This document shows, one piece after another, positions 48,348 to 56,274 of a DNA stretch of 64,000 bases. Numbering within the stretch: position 1 is the first letter of the stretch; each line of letters opens with the position of its first letter. The translations under genes and the position numbers were made by a program. The notes below the pieces were generated by a model that saw nothing but the letters and a program-made list of their open reading frames with translations, did not search any database and had not been told where the DNA came from. Source of the DNA: Amycolatopsis sp. 195334CR (GTDB taxonomy: Bacteria; Actinomycetota; Actinomycetes; Mycobacteriales; Pseudonocardiaceae); assembly GCF_017309385.1 (NCBI RefSeq), contig NZ_JAFJMJ010000001.1, positions 3,410,001 to 3,474,000 on the forward strand, written 5' to 3'.

Positions 48348-49358
48348 TCACGGTTCTACTTGCTCGTAGTACTGGTTCAGGTGCGCCGGGCCCAGTGGAC
48401 CACGGTCGGTGACCACGGTGGTGACGAACTCCGGCGGCGTCACGTCGAAGGCGGGGTAGAGGCCCTGGACGCGGGTGCTCGCGGTCCGCCGCCCCAGGGT
48501 GTGCAGGACGTCGTCGCCGTCGCGGTATTCGATCGGGACGTCGGCGGCGGTCGGCGCGGCGCGGTCGGGGGCCTGCACCTGGGCGTGGAACGGCACGCCG
48601 AACGCCTTGGCGGCCACCGCCAGGCCGAGCGTGCCGATCTTGTTGACCACGTGCCCGTCCATGCTGACCCGGTCCGCGGCGGTGACCAGCGCGTCCACCA
48701 GGCCCTGGCTGAACAGCGAGGCCCCCATGCCGTCGGTGACCAGCGTGGTCGGCACGCCCATCTCCGCCAGCGTTTCCGCGGTCAGCCGGGCGCCCTGCAG
48801 GTACGGGCGCGTTTCGGTGCAGAAGAAGCTCAGCTCCTTGCCGCGCCGCTGGGCCGCGGCCACGGTCTCGGTCAGGTACAGATCGGCCCAGCAGTGCGTG
48901 AGCACCCTGGCGCCGTCCGGTAGCAGGTCCACTGTGTACTCACCGAGCGCGCGGCTGCGGGCGCGGTACAGCTCGTCCCCGGCCCGGGCGCCCCGGAGTG
49001 CCGACTCGACGACATCGCCGTCGTCTTTGTCCACTTCGGACAGCACGGCGCGCACGGCCTTGCCGAGGTGGTTGTTCGTCGACCGGCTGGCGATCAGCCG
49101 GTCGCCCGCCACCCCCAGCGCCGCCCGCGCCTCGTCCCGGGGCAGGTCCGCGGCCGCGCGCGCGGCCAGCACCATGCCCCACAACGCCGCGAAGTACGGG
49201 CCGGAGGACTGGGTGACCATGTCCTCGATCGCCTTGGCCACCTCCTCGACCGTGCGGCAGTGCACCCACACCCGCTCGAACGGGAACACCCGCCGGTCGA
49301 GGATGTGCACGCCGTCGTCGGCCAGGCGCACGCTGTCGGCCAGGATCGGGGTGGCCAT
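48348..49358 (-). CDS. mtnA: MtnA-like methylthioribose-1-phosphate isomerase
   Basis: 336 residues of the eIF2B-alpha/MtnA/ribose-1,5-bisphosphate isomerase family. Catalytic Cys is in VLTHCWADLYL and Asp in LVTDGMGASLF; ETRPYLQGARLTAETL and DGHVVNKIGTLGLAVAAK are family signatures. The usual CNTG around the Cys is CWAD, so it is a variant clade. Isomerises methylthioribose-1-phosphate to the ribulose form. ATG 49358 overlaps the stop of the monooxygenase-like gene by one base (TGATG). Context with mtnB, mtnC and mtnD supports the role; a ribose-1,5-bisphosphate isomerase is the alternative. Confidence 0.85.
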   Translation of the reverse strand: MATPILADSVRLADDGVHILDRRVFPFERVWVHCRTVEEVAKAIEDMVTQSSGPYFAALWGMVLAARAAADLPRDEARAALGVAGDRLIASRSTNNHLGKAVRAVLSEVDKDDGDVVESALRGARAGDELYRARSRALGEYTVDLLPDGARVLTHCWADLYLTETVAAAQRRGKELSFFCTETRPYLQGARLTAETLAEMGVPTTLVTDGMGASLFSQGLVDALVTAADRVSMDGHVVNKIGTLGLAVAAKAFGVPFHAQVQAPDRAAPTAADVPIEYRDGDDVLHTLGRRTASTRVQGLYPAFDVTPPEFVTTVVTDRGPLGPAHLNQYYEQVEP

Positions 49359-50515
49359 CAGCTGTACCCGGTGACCGGCGGGAACTCGCCGTCGAGCAGG
49401 TTCCGGCCGACCTCGGTGGCCTTGTAGGCGACCGGATCGTGCAGGGTCAGCGTGCGGGCGTTGCGCCAGAACCGGTCCATGCCGTACTTCGCGCCGGTGG
49501 CCCGCGCGCCGGTCAGCTCGAAGACCCGGTTGCCGATCTCCAGCGCCACCTCGGTGCTGACCACCTTCGCCTTGGACAGCAGGATGCCGAGTTCGCCGCG
49601 CTTGTGCTCGTCGATCTCGCGCGCGGCGTCGTCGAACGCCGCGGCCGCCGCGTCCACCAGCAGTTCCGCCGCGGTCAGCCGGGAGGCCAGCGTGCCGTAG
49701 GCGGCCAGCACGTGCGGGTCGTCGGCTGCTCTGTCCACACCAGACAGTGGCCAGGCGCGGGAGCTCTCACTGGTGTAGCGCGCGCCTTCGGCCAGCGCAC
49801 CACCGGCGATGCCGACCTGCACCTGGGCGAGCAGCAGCTGGAAACCCAGCGGGGCCAGCGAATCCCGCCAGCGCCGGGGTTCACCCTCGCCGGGCTGGTG
49901 GCCGAGCAGTTCGGTCTCGGGCACGAAGACGTCGGTGAACTCGACGCCGCCGCTGGCCGACAGGCGCTGCCCGAGGTTGTTCCAGTCACCGAGGAACCGG
50001 ACGCCCTCGGTGCGCGCGGGCAGGGTGAAGGTCGCCTTGCGGTCGCTGCCCGTCCAAGTGCCACTGACGATCAGTTGGTCGGCCACCGAGGCGCCGGTGG
50101 CGAAGAACTTGCGGCCGTGCACGGTGAACCCGCCGTCGGCGGGGCGCAGTTCGAGCGCGGCGTCCCGCGGATTGCTGACCCCGGCCCAGAACCAGTTGCC
50201 CGCCGCGCTGTCCCGCTCCAGCCGGTCCGCGATCGGGGTGTCGAAGAGCCTGGTGCGCCACAGCTGGAAGTAGTGGTACCCGAGCAGGTGCCCGAGCGAG
50301 CCGTCCGCGACGGCGATCCGCCGGATCACCCGGTGGGCCAGTGGCCAGTCGCCGCCCGCGCCACCGTGCTCGGCCGGGATGAGCAGGCGCAGCAGGCCGG
50401 ACTCCCGCAGCAGCTCGATCTCGGCACGGGGTTCGGCCCCGCGTTCCTCCCGCTCGACCGCGTCCCCGCGCAGCTTCTCGGCGACCTCCGCCGCCACCGC
50501 CTGCCAGTCACTCAT
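49358..50515 (-). CDS. Acyl-CoA dehydrogenase-fold flavin monooxygenase (DszC/SfnB-like)
   Basis: 385 residues with the acyl-CoA dehydrogenase fold: RLLIPAEHGGAGGDWPLAHRVIRRIAVADGS, FFATGASVADQLIVSGTW, FNLGQRLSASGG-type middle strand (WNNLGQRLSASGGVEFTDVFVP) and a helical C-domain (SRLTAAELLVDAAAAAFDDA). The catalytic Glu of true acyl-CoA dehydrogenases is not evident, and sequence resembles DszC/SfnB, FMNH2-dependent oxygenases acting on organosulfur compounds. It overlaps both the nucleoside phosphorylase (8 bp) and mtnA (1 bp). An organosulfur oxidation linked to methylthio salvage is a reasonable inference. The flavin reductase partner is not in the operon. Confidence 0.8.
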   Translation of the reverse strand: MSDWQAVAAEVAEKLRGDAVEREERGAEPRAEIELLRESGLLRLLIPAEHGGAGGDWPLAHRVIRRIAVADGSLGHLLGYHYFQLWRTRLFDTPIADRLERDSAAGNWFWAGVSNPRDAALELRPADGGFTVHGRKFFATGASVADQLIVSGTWTGSDRKATFTLPARTEGVRFLGDWNNLGQRLSASGGVEFTDVFVPETELLGHQPGEGEPRRWRDSLAPLGFQLLLAQVQVGIAGGALAEGARYTSESSRAWPLSGVDRAADDPHVLAAYGTLASRLTAAELLVDAAAAAFDDAAREIDEHKRGELGILLSKAKVVSTEVALEIGNRVFELTGARATGAKYGMDRFWRNARTLTLHDPVAYKATEVGRNLLDGEFPPVTGYS

Positions 50516-51254
50516 CCGCCTGCCCCATCCCGATCAACGCGTCCAGCACCACACCGGTGGCCCGGTGCACCCCGTCGGCGACCACGTCGCGGTGGGGGTC
50601 GTAGGTCGACGGCCCCACGTCGTCGCCCGCCGCGTTGCCGTCGATCACCAGCGCACCACCCGCCGCCAATCCATTCAACCCGGCGAAAACGAACAGTGCC
50701 GAAAGCTCCATCTCGATCGCGATCACGCCGGCGGCGAGGTACTCGCGCATCGGCAGCCGCAGCACGCCGGGGGAGAACGCGGCCCGCGTCCAGACCACGC
50801 CGCGGTGGAACGGCACCTGGTGCGTGCGGGACGCGCCGACCAGCGCCGGAACGGTTTCCGCGGTGGCGAAGGCCGGGTACTCCGCGGGCACGAGCTGCTG
50901 GCTGACGCCGTCGTCGCGGACCGCCGCCTCGGCGATCACCAGGTCGCCGCTGTGGATGTCCTTGCGCAGCGAGCCCGCCGTGCCGAGCCGGAGGAAGGTG
51001 TGCACGCCCGCCTCGGCGAGTTCGGCGAACGAGCAGACCGCGCCCGGTCCGCCGACCCCGTGCGACGCCACCGTGACCGGAGTCCCGCGCCAGGAACCGG
51101 TGTACGTGCGGTACTCGCGGTTCTCCCCGGCTAGTTCGGCGTCGTCGAGCCGGGCCGCGATGTCGGTCGCGCGCTGTGGCGCGCCGACCACCACCGCCAG
51201 CGGGGGCAGCCCCGATCGGGGGATGCCGGTGACCGGCAGCGTCGAACCTGTCAT
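50508..51254 (-). CDS. NP-I family nucleoside phosphorylase
   Basis: 248 residues, uridine phosphorylase/DeoD-like hexameric type rather than the trimeric PNP at 21 kb. Signatures: ASHGVGGPGAVCSFAELAEAG, LRLGTAGSLRKDIHSGDLVIAEAAVRDDG and the ribose-binding IEMELSALFVFAGLNG. Splits a nucleoside with phosphate to base and ribose-1-phosphate. ATG start overlaps the permease stop (ATGA). Between a nucleoside-type ABC importer and methionine-salvage genes, methylthioadenosine or a relative is a likely substrate, giving methylthioribose-1-phosphate for MtnA. That assignment is inference. Confidence 0.85.
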   Translation of the reverse strand: MTGSTLPVTGIPRSGLPPLAVVVGAPQRATDIAARLDDAELAGENREYRTYTGSWRGTPVTVASHGVGGPGAVCSFAELAEAGVHTFLRLGTAGSLRKDIHSGDLVIAEAAVRDDGVSQQLVPAEYPAFATAETVPALVGASRTHQVPFHRGVVWTRAAFSPGVLRLPMREYLAAGVIAIEMELSALFVFAGLNGLAAGGALVIDGNAAGDDVGPSTYDPHRDVVADGVHRATGVVLDALIGMGQADE

Positions 51255-52105
51255 GTGGTGCTCCTTTCGCGGCGGAAGAGCCGCTGGGAAAACAGGGCCA
51301 GCAGGGTGACCACGTACGGCGCTGCGTCGGTCGCCTGCTGCGGCAGGCCGAGGCCCTGCAAGCGGAAGCCGAGGCCTTCGGCCAGGCCGAACAGCAGCGC
51401 GGCCAGCAGCACGCCGACCGGTGCGGCCATGCCGAGCATCACCGCGACCACGGCGATCCAGCCGCGTCCGGCGGTCATGTTCTCGGAGAACAGCGTCACG
51501 TTGCCCAGCGCCAGTTGCGCGCCGCCGAGCCCGCACAACGCACCGCCGGCGATGATCACGCGGTAGCGCTCGCGGGCCACGTTCACCCCGAGATTGGCCG
51601 CCGCCTCGGCGTTCTCACCGATGCCGCGCACCTTCAGGCCCCACGTGGTGCGGTAGAGCAGGAAGGCGAGCACGGCGACGGCCACCCACGCGGCGTAGAC
51701 CAGCGGCGAATGCCCGAACAGCACCGGGTCCAGCCCGCGCAGGCCGGGGTCGCTGAAGCTGCCGGTGGTGCCGAAGACGGTTCGCAGCAGGAAACCGGTC
51801 AGGCCGACGGCCAGCAGGTTCATCGCGATCGACAACACGATCGGGTCCCCGCCGAGCGCCACCGAGCCGATCGCCAGGATCAGCGAGTACGCCGCCGACG
51901 CGAGCACCGCGGCCAGCACGCCGAGCCACGGGTTGCCGGTGAACCAGCTGCCAGCCACCGCGGCGAAGCAGCCGACCAGCATGGTGCCTTCGAGCGAGAT
52001 GTTGAACACGCCCGCGCGCTGGCACAGTGCCCCGGCCAGCGCGGCGAACAGGATCGGCGTGACCGCGCGCAGCACGGACGAGAGCAGGGCGAGGTCGAAG
52101 TTCAC
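51251..52105 (-). CDS. ABC importer permease (BMP/nucleoside type, second)
   Basis: 284 residues, about eight to nine membrane helices, branched-chain/nucleoside permease family (YufQ/NupQ-like). ALCQRAGVFNISLEGTMLVGCFAAV and the cytoplasmic coupling segment RTTWGLKVRGIGENAEAAANLGVNV are characteristic. GTG start at 52105 overlaps the stop of the first permease gene; its own stop overlaps the phosphorylase start. Confidence 0.93.
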   Translation of the reverse strand: MNFDLALLSSVLRAVTPILFAALAGALCQRAGVFNISLEGTMLVGCFAAVAGSWFTGNPWLGVLAAVLASAAYSLILAIGSVALGGDPIVLSIAMNLLAVGLTGFLLRTVFGTTGSFSDPGLRGLDPVLFGHSPLVYAAWVAVAVLAFLLYRTTWGLKVRGIGENAEAAANLGVNVARERYRVIIAGGALCGLGGAQLALGNVTLFSENMTAGRGWIAVVAVMLGMAAPVGVLLAALLFGLAEGLGFRLQGLGLPQQATDAAPYVVTLLALFSQRLFRRERSTT

Positions 52106-53130
52106 CGCGCACCCGCTTTCCGCCGGTTGAGCAGCCCGGTCGCGGCGGCCAGGAAGATGATGATCACGGCTTGCAGCACCGCCGTCAGTTCGCGGGGGGC
52201 CTGCGTCACGCGTTCGGCCTCGAAGCCGCCGTTGGTCAGCGCCGCGAAGAAGAACGCGGCGATCACCGTGCCCAGCGGGTGGGCCCCGGCGAGCAACGCG
52301 GCCAGCAGGCCGATCCAGGTGTAGGTGGGGGTGATCAGCGCGCCGTCGATGAACCGGTGCGGGAAGCCGAGCACCATGATCGCGCCGACCAGCCCGGCGA
52401 GGCCGCCGGAGGTGGCGAGCACGCGCAGCGTCAGGCGTGGCCTGCTGATCCCGGCGTACGCGGCGAACCGCGCGCCGAGGCCGGTCATCCTGATCTCGTA
52501 GCCGATCGGGGCGCGGGCGTCGATCACCACGTACGCGACCGCGGCGACGGCGACCAGGACGAGCCCGATCCCGGTGACCTCGATGGCCACGCCGTCCGGC
52601 AGCCGTTCCGACTGGGGCAGGCTCGAACCGGCGTCCGCCAGCGGGAACCGCACCAGGTAGGAGGCGAAGGACATCGCCGGGTAGCTCAGCAGCAGCGTGC
52701 TCACCAGGAGCGGGACGCCGAGCTTGTTCTCGAAGAACGCGGCGAGCGCGGCGTACGCGGCCCCGGCGAGCGAGCCGCCGAGGAGCGCGAGGATGACGGT
52801 CGGCACGGCGGGCAGTGGACTGGACAACCCGATCACGGTGCCGGCGATCGCGCCGAGCACGAGCTGGCCCTCGCCGCCGAGGTTGACCATGCCCGCCCGG
52901 AGCGGGACCGCCAGCGCGACGGCCATGCCGACCACGGGCACCGCGTACGCGAGCGTGCCGGGGAAGCCGTCGGCGCCGAACGCGCCGGTGATGATCGAGG
53001 AGTACGCGCTGAGGGGGTCGGCGCCGGTGCCGGCGAGGATGAGCGTGCCCAGCACGAAGGCCCCGAGCAAGGCGACCACCACCGCCCAGCGGCGCCGCCC
53101 GGAGGAGGCCATCCCGGTCCAGCGGCTCAT
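52102..53130 (-). CDS. ABC importer permease (BMP/nucleoside type, first)
   Basis: 342 residues, about ten membrane helices, YufP/NupP-like. Landmarks are AVPLRAGMVNLGGEGQLVLGAIAGTVIG and the coupling helix IGYEIRMTGLGARFAAYAGIS. Pairs with the following permease. It is separated from the ATPase gene upstream by ~110 bp holding palindromic repeat copy 3, the only real gap inside the importer genes. Confidence 0.93.
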   Translation of the reverse strand: MSRWTGMASSGRRRWAVVVALLGAFVLGTLILAGTGADPLSAYSSIITGAFGADGFPGTLAYAVPVVGMAVALAVPLRAGMVNLGGEGQLVLGAIAGTVIGLSSPLPAVPTVILALLGGSLAGAAYAALAAFFENKLGVPLLVSTLLLSYPAMSFASYLVRFPLADAGSSLPQSERLPDGVAIEVTGIGLVLVAVAAVAYVVIDARAPIGYEIRMTGLGARFAAYAGISRPRLTLRVLATSGGLAGLVGAIMVLGFPHRFIDGALITPTYTWIGLLAALLAGAHPLGTVIAAFFFAALTNGGFEAERVTQAPRELTAVLQAVIIIFLAAATGLLNRRKAGAR

Positions 53131-53159
53131 GCGAGGCCTCCCGGTCGCGGCCTCGGTCG

Positions 53160-53214
53160 TGCAGTGAATGTGGCTTTCATAGCGTCAGGCGCAGTGAAAG
53201 CCACATTCACTGCA
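53160..53214. repeat. Palindromic repeat, copy 3, imperfect, inside ABC operon
   Basis: Same outer arm (TGCAGTGAATGTGGCTTTCA) as copy 2, with mismatches near the centre. It lies between the ATPase and first permease genes, both on the minus strand, unlike copies 1 and 2, which sit between convergent genes. As a stem-loop it could reduce read-through into the permeases or mark a processing site. Confidence 0.85.
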
Positions 53215-53239
53215 TCGGCCACCACAGCGCAGCGGCGGG

Positions 53240-54679
53240 TCATGAGGGTTCTCCTGCCATGGCCAGGCCGAGGCGTTCCTCGGTGGCCTCTTCGCGGGAC
53301 AGTGAAGCGACGATCCGGCCGTCGAAGAAGACGATCACGCGGTCCGCCAAGCCCCGGATTTCGCTCAGCTCCGCGGAAACCACCACGATCGCGTGTCCGG
53401 CGTCCCGGTGGGCGACGAGTTCGGCGTGGATGTCGCGCACCGAACCGATGTCCACACCCCGGGTCGGCTGCTCGGCGATCAACAATGGCGCGTCGCGCGT
53501 GAGTTCCCGGCCCAGCAAGGCTTTCTGCTGGTTCCCACCGGAGAGCACCCCGATCGGAGCGGTCACCGAAGCCGCCTTCACGTTGAACCGCGAGACGATC
53601 TTCTGCGCGTGCGCGCGCATCTTCGCGGGCGAAAGCAGGCCGCTCCGGTGATATCCGACGACCAGGTTCTCGGCGAGGCTCGCCGTCTGCGCCGAGCCGA
53701 CCTCACCCCGGTCCTCCGGCAGGTACGCGACCGCGGCACGCGTGAGCGGCTTACCCAGCAACGAGACGCTGCCCGTGAACGCCCGCAGGCCCGCGAGTGC
53801 TTCGGCGAATTCGCTCTGCCCGTTGCCCGCGACCCCGGCTACCCCGAGGATCTCCCCGGCCCGGACGGTCACCGAAGCGTTGTCCACCAACGGTTTCGTC
53901 CCGCCCGCCACGGTCAGCCCGCGCACGTCCAGCACCACGTCGCCCGGGGTTCCCGGCGGCTGGATGACGTCGAGTTCGATGTCGCGGCCGGTCATCGCGC
54001 GGGCGAGGTCGGCGGCGGTGGTGTCCGCGGTCCGCAACCCGGCGACACGACGGCCGTCTCGCAGCACCGTCACGCGAGAGCTGATCGCCAGCACCTCGCG
54101 CAGCTTGTGGGTGACCAGGATGACGCTGCGGCCTTCGGCGGCCAGCTCGCGCAACACCTCGAACAGCCGGTCGGCCTCGGCGGGCGTGAGCACCGCGGTC
54201 GGCTCGTCCAGGATGAGGATCCGGGAATCGCGGTACAGCAGCTTGAGGATCTCGACCCGCTGCCGCACGCCGATCGGCAGGTCCCGCACGCGGGCGTCCG
54301 GATCGAGGCCGAGGCCGTACCGCTCGATCAGCCCGGCCACCTCGGCACGTGCCTTCCGCGCCAGCACACCCCGGTTGTAGACCACGTTCTCGGTCACGGT
54401 CAGCCCGCCGAACAGCATGAAGTGCTGGTGCACCATGCCGATCCCGGCGGCGATCCGGTCGGCGGGCCCGTGCCCGCGCGCCGGTTCGCCGAGCAGTTCC
54501 ACGCTGCCTTCGTCCGGCCGTTGCGTGCCGTACAGAATGGACATCAGCGTGGTCTTGCCCGCGCCGTTCTCCCCGACCAGCGCGTGGATCTCGCCGCGGT
54601 CGACGCTCAGGTCCACGCCGTCGTTGGCCAGGACCCCGGGAAAGCGCTTGGTGATCCCGCGGAGTTCGACCGCGGTCAT
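53240..54679 (-). CDS. ABC importer ATPase with two nucleotide-binding domains
   Basis: 479 residues, fused double ATPase of the sugar/nucleoside (RbsA, YufO/NupO) type. First domain: Walker A GENGAGKTT near 36, Q-loop HQHFMLF, Walker B ILILDEPTAVLTP, and a divergent signature (IGVRQRVEILK). Second domain: degenerate Walker A (GVAGNGQSE), intact signature LSGGNQQKALLGREL, and LLIAEQPTRGVDIGS. Having one degenerate site is normal for this type. The ATG at 54679 overlaps the substrate-binding lipoprotein stop (ATGA). Confidence 0.94.
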   Translation of the reverse strand: MTAVELRGITKRFPGVLANDGVDLSVDRGEIHALVGENGAGKTTLMSILYGTQRPDEGSVELLGEPARGHGPADRIAAGIGMVHQHFMLFGGLTVTENVVYNRGVLARKARAEVAGLIERYGLGLDPDARVRDLPIGVRQRVEILKLLYRDSRILILDEPTAVLTPAEADRLFEVLRELAAEGRSVILVTHKLREVLAISSRVTVLRDGRRVAGLRTADTTAADLARAMTGRDIELDVIQPPGTPGDVVLDVRGLTVAGGTKPLVDNASVTVRAGEILGVAGVAGNGQSEFAEALAGLRAFTGSVSLLGKPLTRAAVAYLPEDRGEVGSAQTASLAENLVVGYHRSGLLSPAKMRAHAQKIVSRFNVKAASVTAPIGVLSGGNQQKALLGRELTRDAPLLIAEQPTRGVDIGSVRDIHAELVAHRDAGHAIVVVSAELSEIRGLADRVIVFFDGRIVASLSREEATEERLGLAMAGEPS

Positions 54680-55707
54680 CCGGCGGCGGGGTCGGTCACC
54701 TTGATGGTGCCCGCCACGATCTCGTCCCGCAGTTTCCGCACCTGCTCGATGACCTCCGGGTGCTGCGCGATGACGCACTGCGAGGTGGCCACGTCCGGCA
54801 GCAGGCCGTTGAGCCCGAGCCCGTCCTCGGCCAGGCCGTACGACCGCGCGGTGCCCGGCTGACCGTCCAGAATGGCCTTGATGCCGTCCGCGATCACCAC
54901 GTCGGTGCGCTTGACCACGTTGTCCACCACCTGACCGGGGCTGGCCGGGCACTGGTTGGCGTCCACCCCGTAGGCGAAGAACCCGCCCGCCTTGGCCGCC
55001 TCGAACACGCCGAGGTTCCCGGCCGCCGAAGCCGCGCCCATCACCTGGTCGACGCCGTTCCCGGCGAGCGTGCCCGCCAGTTCCTTCGCCCTGGCCGGGT
55101 CGTTGAACGGGTTCTGCCCGCCGATGAACAACTGGCTGAACACCACGTCCGGGCGGGTCTTCCTGGCGCCCTCGCCGAACGGGTCGGAGAACCGGTGGAA
55201 CTGCGGGGAATCCAGCACCACCACCGCGCCGACCTTGCCGGTCTTGGTCAGCAGGCCCGCCTGCGCGCCGGCCAGGTAGCTGGCCTCGTACTCGCGGAAG
55301 GTGGCGCAGGTGACGTTCGGGAACTGCTTCTCGGTGCAGGAGTCGACGAACAGGAACTGCTGCTGCGGGTTGCGCTCGGCCTCCTGCGCCAGCACGTCGG
55401 CGAAGTTGAAGCCGACCGCGACGATCACGTCCGGCTTGTCGCGCACGGCGGCGGCGACGTTCTGCTGGATGCTCGCCGGATCGCTGCTCTCGTAGGTCCG
55501 GGTGGTGGCGCCGTGCGCCTGCGCGGCGTCACCGATGCCCTTCACGGACAGCTTGAGGAAGTCGTTGACGCCGACCGGGTTCGGGGTGACGAGCACGAAC
55601 GACTTGCCGTCGGCCGCGGGCGCGGCGGCCTGGTTCGAGGACGCGTTGCAGGCCGCGGTGGCGAGCAGCACGGCCGCGGCGATGGGGAGCAGTACAGGGC
55701 GGGGCAT
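54676..55707 (-). CDS. BMP-family substrate-binding lipoprotein
   Basis: 343 residues. Lipoprotein signal ends in LATAAC (Cys20). The mature protein matches the BmpA/PnrA family of nucleoside-binding proteins: VGVNDFLKLSVKGIGDAA, DVIVAVGFNFADVLAQEA, SYLAGAQAGLLTKTGKVGAV and AGGFFAYGVDANQC. First gene of the importer run; ATG with GAAGGA upstream. BMP proteins bind purine nucleosides, which with the downstream phosphorylase suggests nucleoside or methylthionucleoside import. Confidence 0.93.
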   Translation of the reverse strand: MPRPVLLPIAAAVLLATAACNASSNQAAAPAADGKSFVLVTPNPVGVNDFLKLSVKGIGDAAQAHGATTRTYESSDPASIQQNVAAAVRDKPDVIVAVGFNFADVLAQEAERNPQQQFLFVDSCTEKQFPNVTCATFREYEASYLAGAQAGLLTKTGKVGAVVVLDSPQFHRFSDPFGEGARKTRPDVVFSQLFIGGQNPFNDPARAKELAGTLAGNGVDQVMGAASAAGNLGVFEAAKAGGFFAYGVDANQCPASPGQVVDNVVKRTDVVIADGIKAILDGQPGTARSYGLAEDGLGLNGLLPDVATSQCVIAQHPEVIEQVRKLRDEIVAGTIKVTDPAAG

Positions 55708-55761
55708 GGGGATCCTTCGCTAGCCGGGAGTCCACATGCTAAAGCCGATTCGGCACGGTGA

Positions 55762-55794
55762 AGAGGCACTTCCCGGGTGGTGGGAAGTGCCTCT
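55762..55794 (-). terminator. Strong hairpin after the SAV_915-like gene
   Basis: Perfect 13-bp arms (55762-55774 and 55782-55794) around a 7-nt loop; arm sequence AGAGGCACTTCCC. It lies 13 bp after the stop at 55807 and upstream of the BMP lipoprotein gene, so it would separate the two minus-strand transcripts. Confidence 0.75.
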
Positions 55795-55806
55795 CCGGGC
55801 GGGTGG

Positions 55807-56097
55807 TCAGCTGATCCGGTGCGAGGCCGGGATGTCCAGGTCGAGGTAGGCGACGTCGAACGGTTGCGCCGCGTGGATCTTGTCCAGTTTGTCGGTGCGC
55901 ATCAGCACCCAGGACTGCTGGTCACCGCAGCAGTTGACCAGCCGGTCGAGTGCCGAGTACGCGAGCAGGGCCGTGCGGCCGTCCGCGGTCCGGCGCAGCT
56001 CGACGATGGCTTCGGTCTCGGAGGCGTACCTCGGCCCGGTCGGCAGGTACACGGCGGGCGGGAATCCCTGTGTCTGCTTGAGCATGGTCACCGTCAC
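55807..56097 (-). CDS. SAV_915-type (SseB-like) small protein
   Basis: 96 residues from GTG 56097 (ATG 56085 is four codons later). PPAVYLPTGPRYASETEAIVELRRTADGRTALLAYSALDRLVNCCGDQQSWVLM is the pattern of a short SseB-like domain seen in many actinomycetes, next to secretion or signalling genes. Two adjacent Cys near the middle. Function unknown. Single gene, with its own terminator hairpin downstream and a divergent anchored protein upstream. Confidence 0.75.
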   Translation of the reverse strand: MTVTMLKQTQGFPPAVYLPTGPRYASETEAIVELRRTADGRTALLAYSALDRLVNCCGDQQSWVLMRTDKLDKIHAAQPFDVAYLDLDIPASHRIS

Positions 56098-56274
56098 GAT
56101 TCTCGCAGACCCGAATACGGGGAGCGACGCCGACTCCCGCCTTCCCAGCCGTCGGGAGCACCTTGTCAGGCGGTGTCCGGTGTGAGTCCGCTCGATGGGC
56201 CGCCTGGGCGCGGAGACCGCGAGCCGACTCGCCGGACAGCGCCTACGCTGCGGAAGGCGGGAGAGGAGGGGAAA

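Noticed and set aside
48196..48351. N-terminal extension of MtnC through the spacer
   Set aside because: The frame is open but lacks similarity to the family; GTG 48195 has a good ribosome site and directly precedes motif I.
54680..54952. 91-residue extension of the ABC ATPase
   Set aside because: It overlaps the lipoprotein gene in another frame; the ATGA overlap at 54679 gives the natural start.
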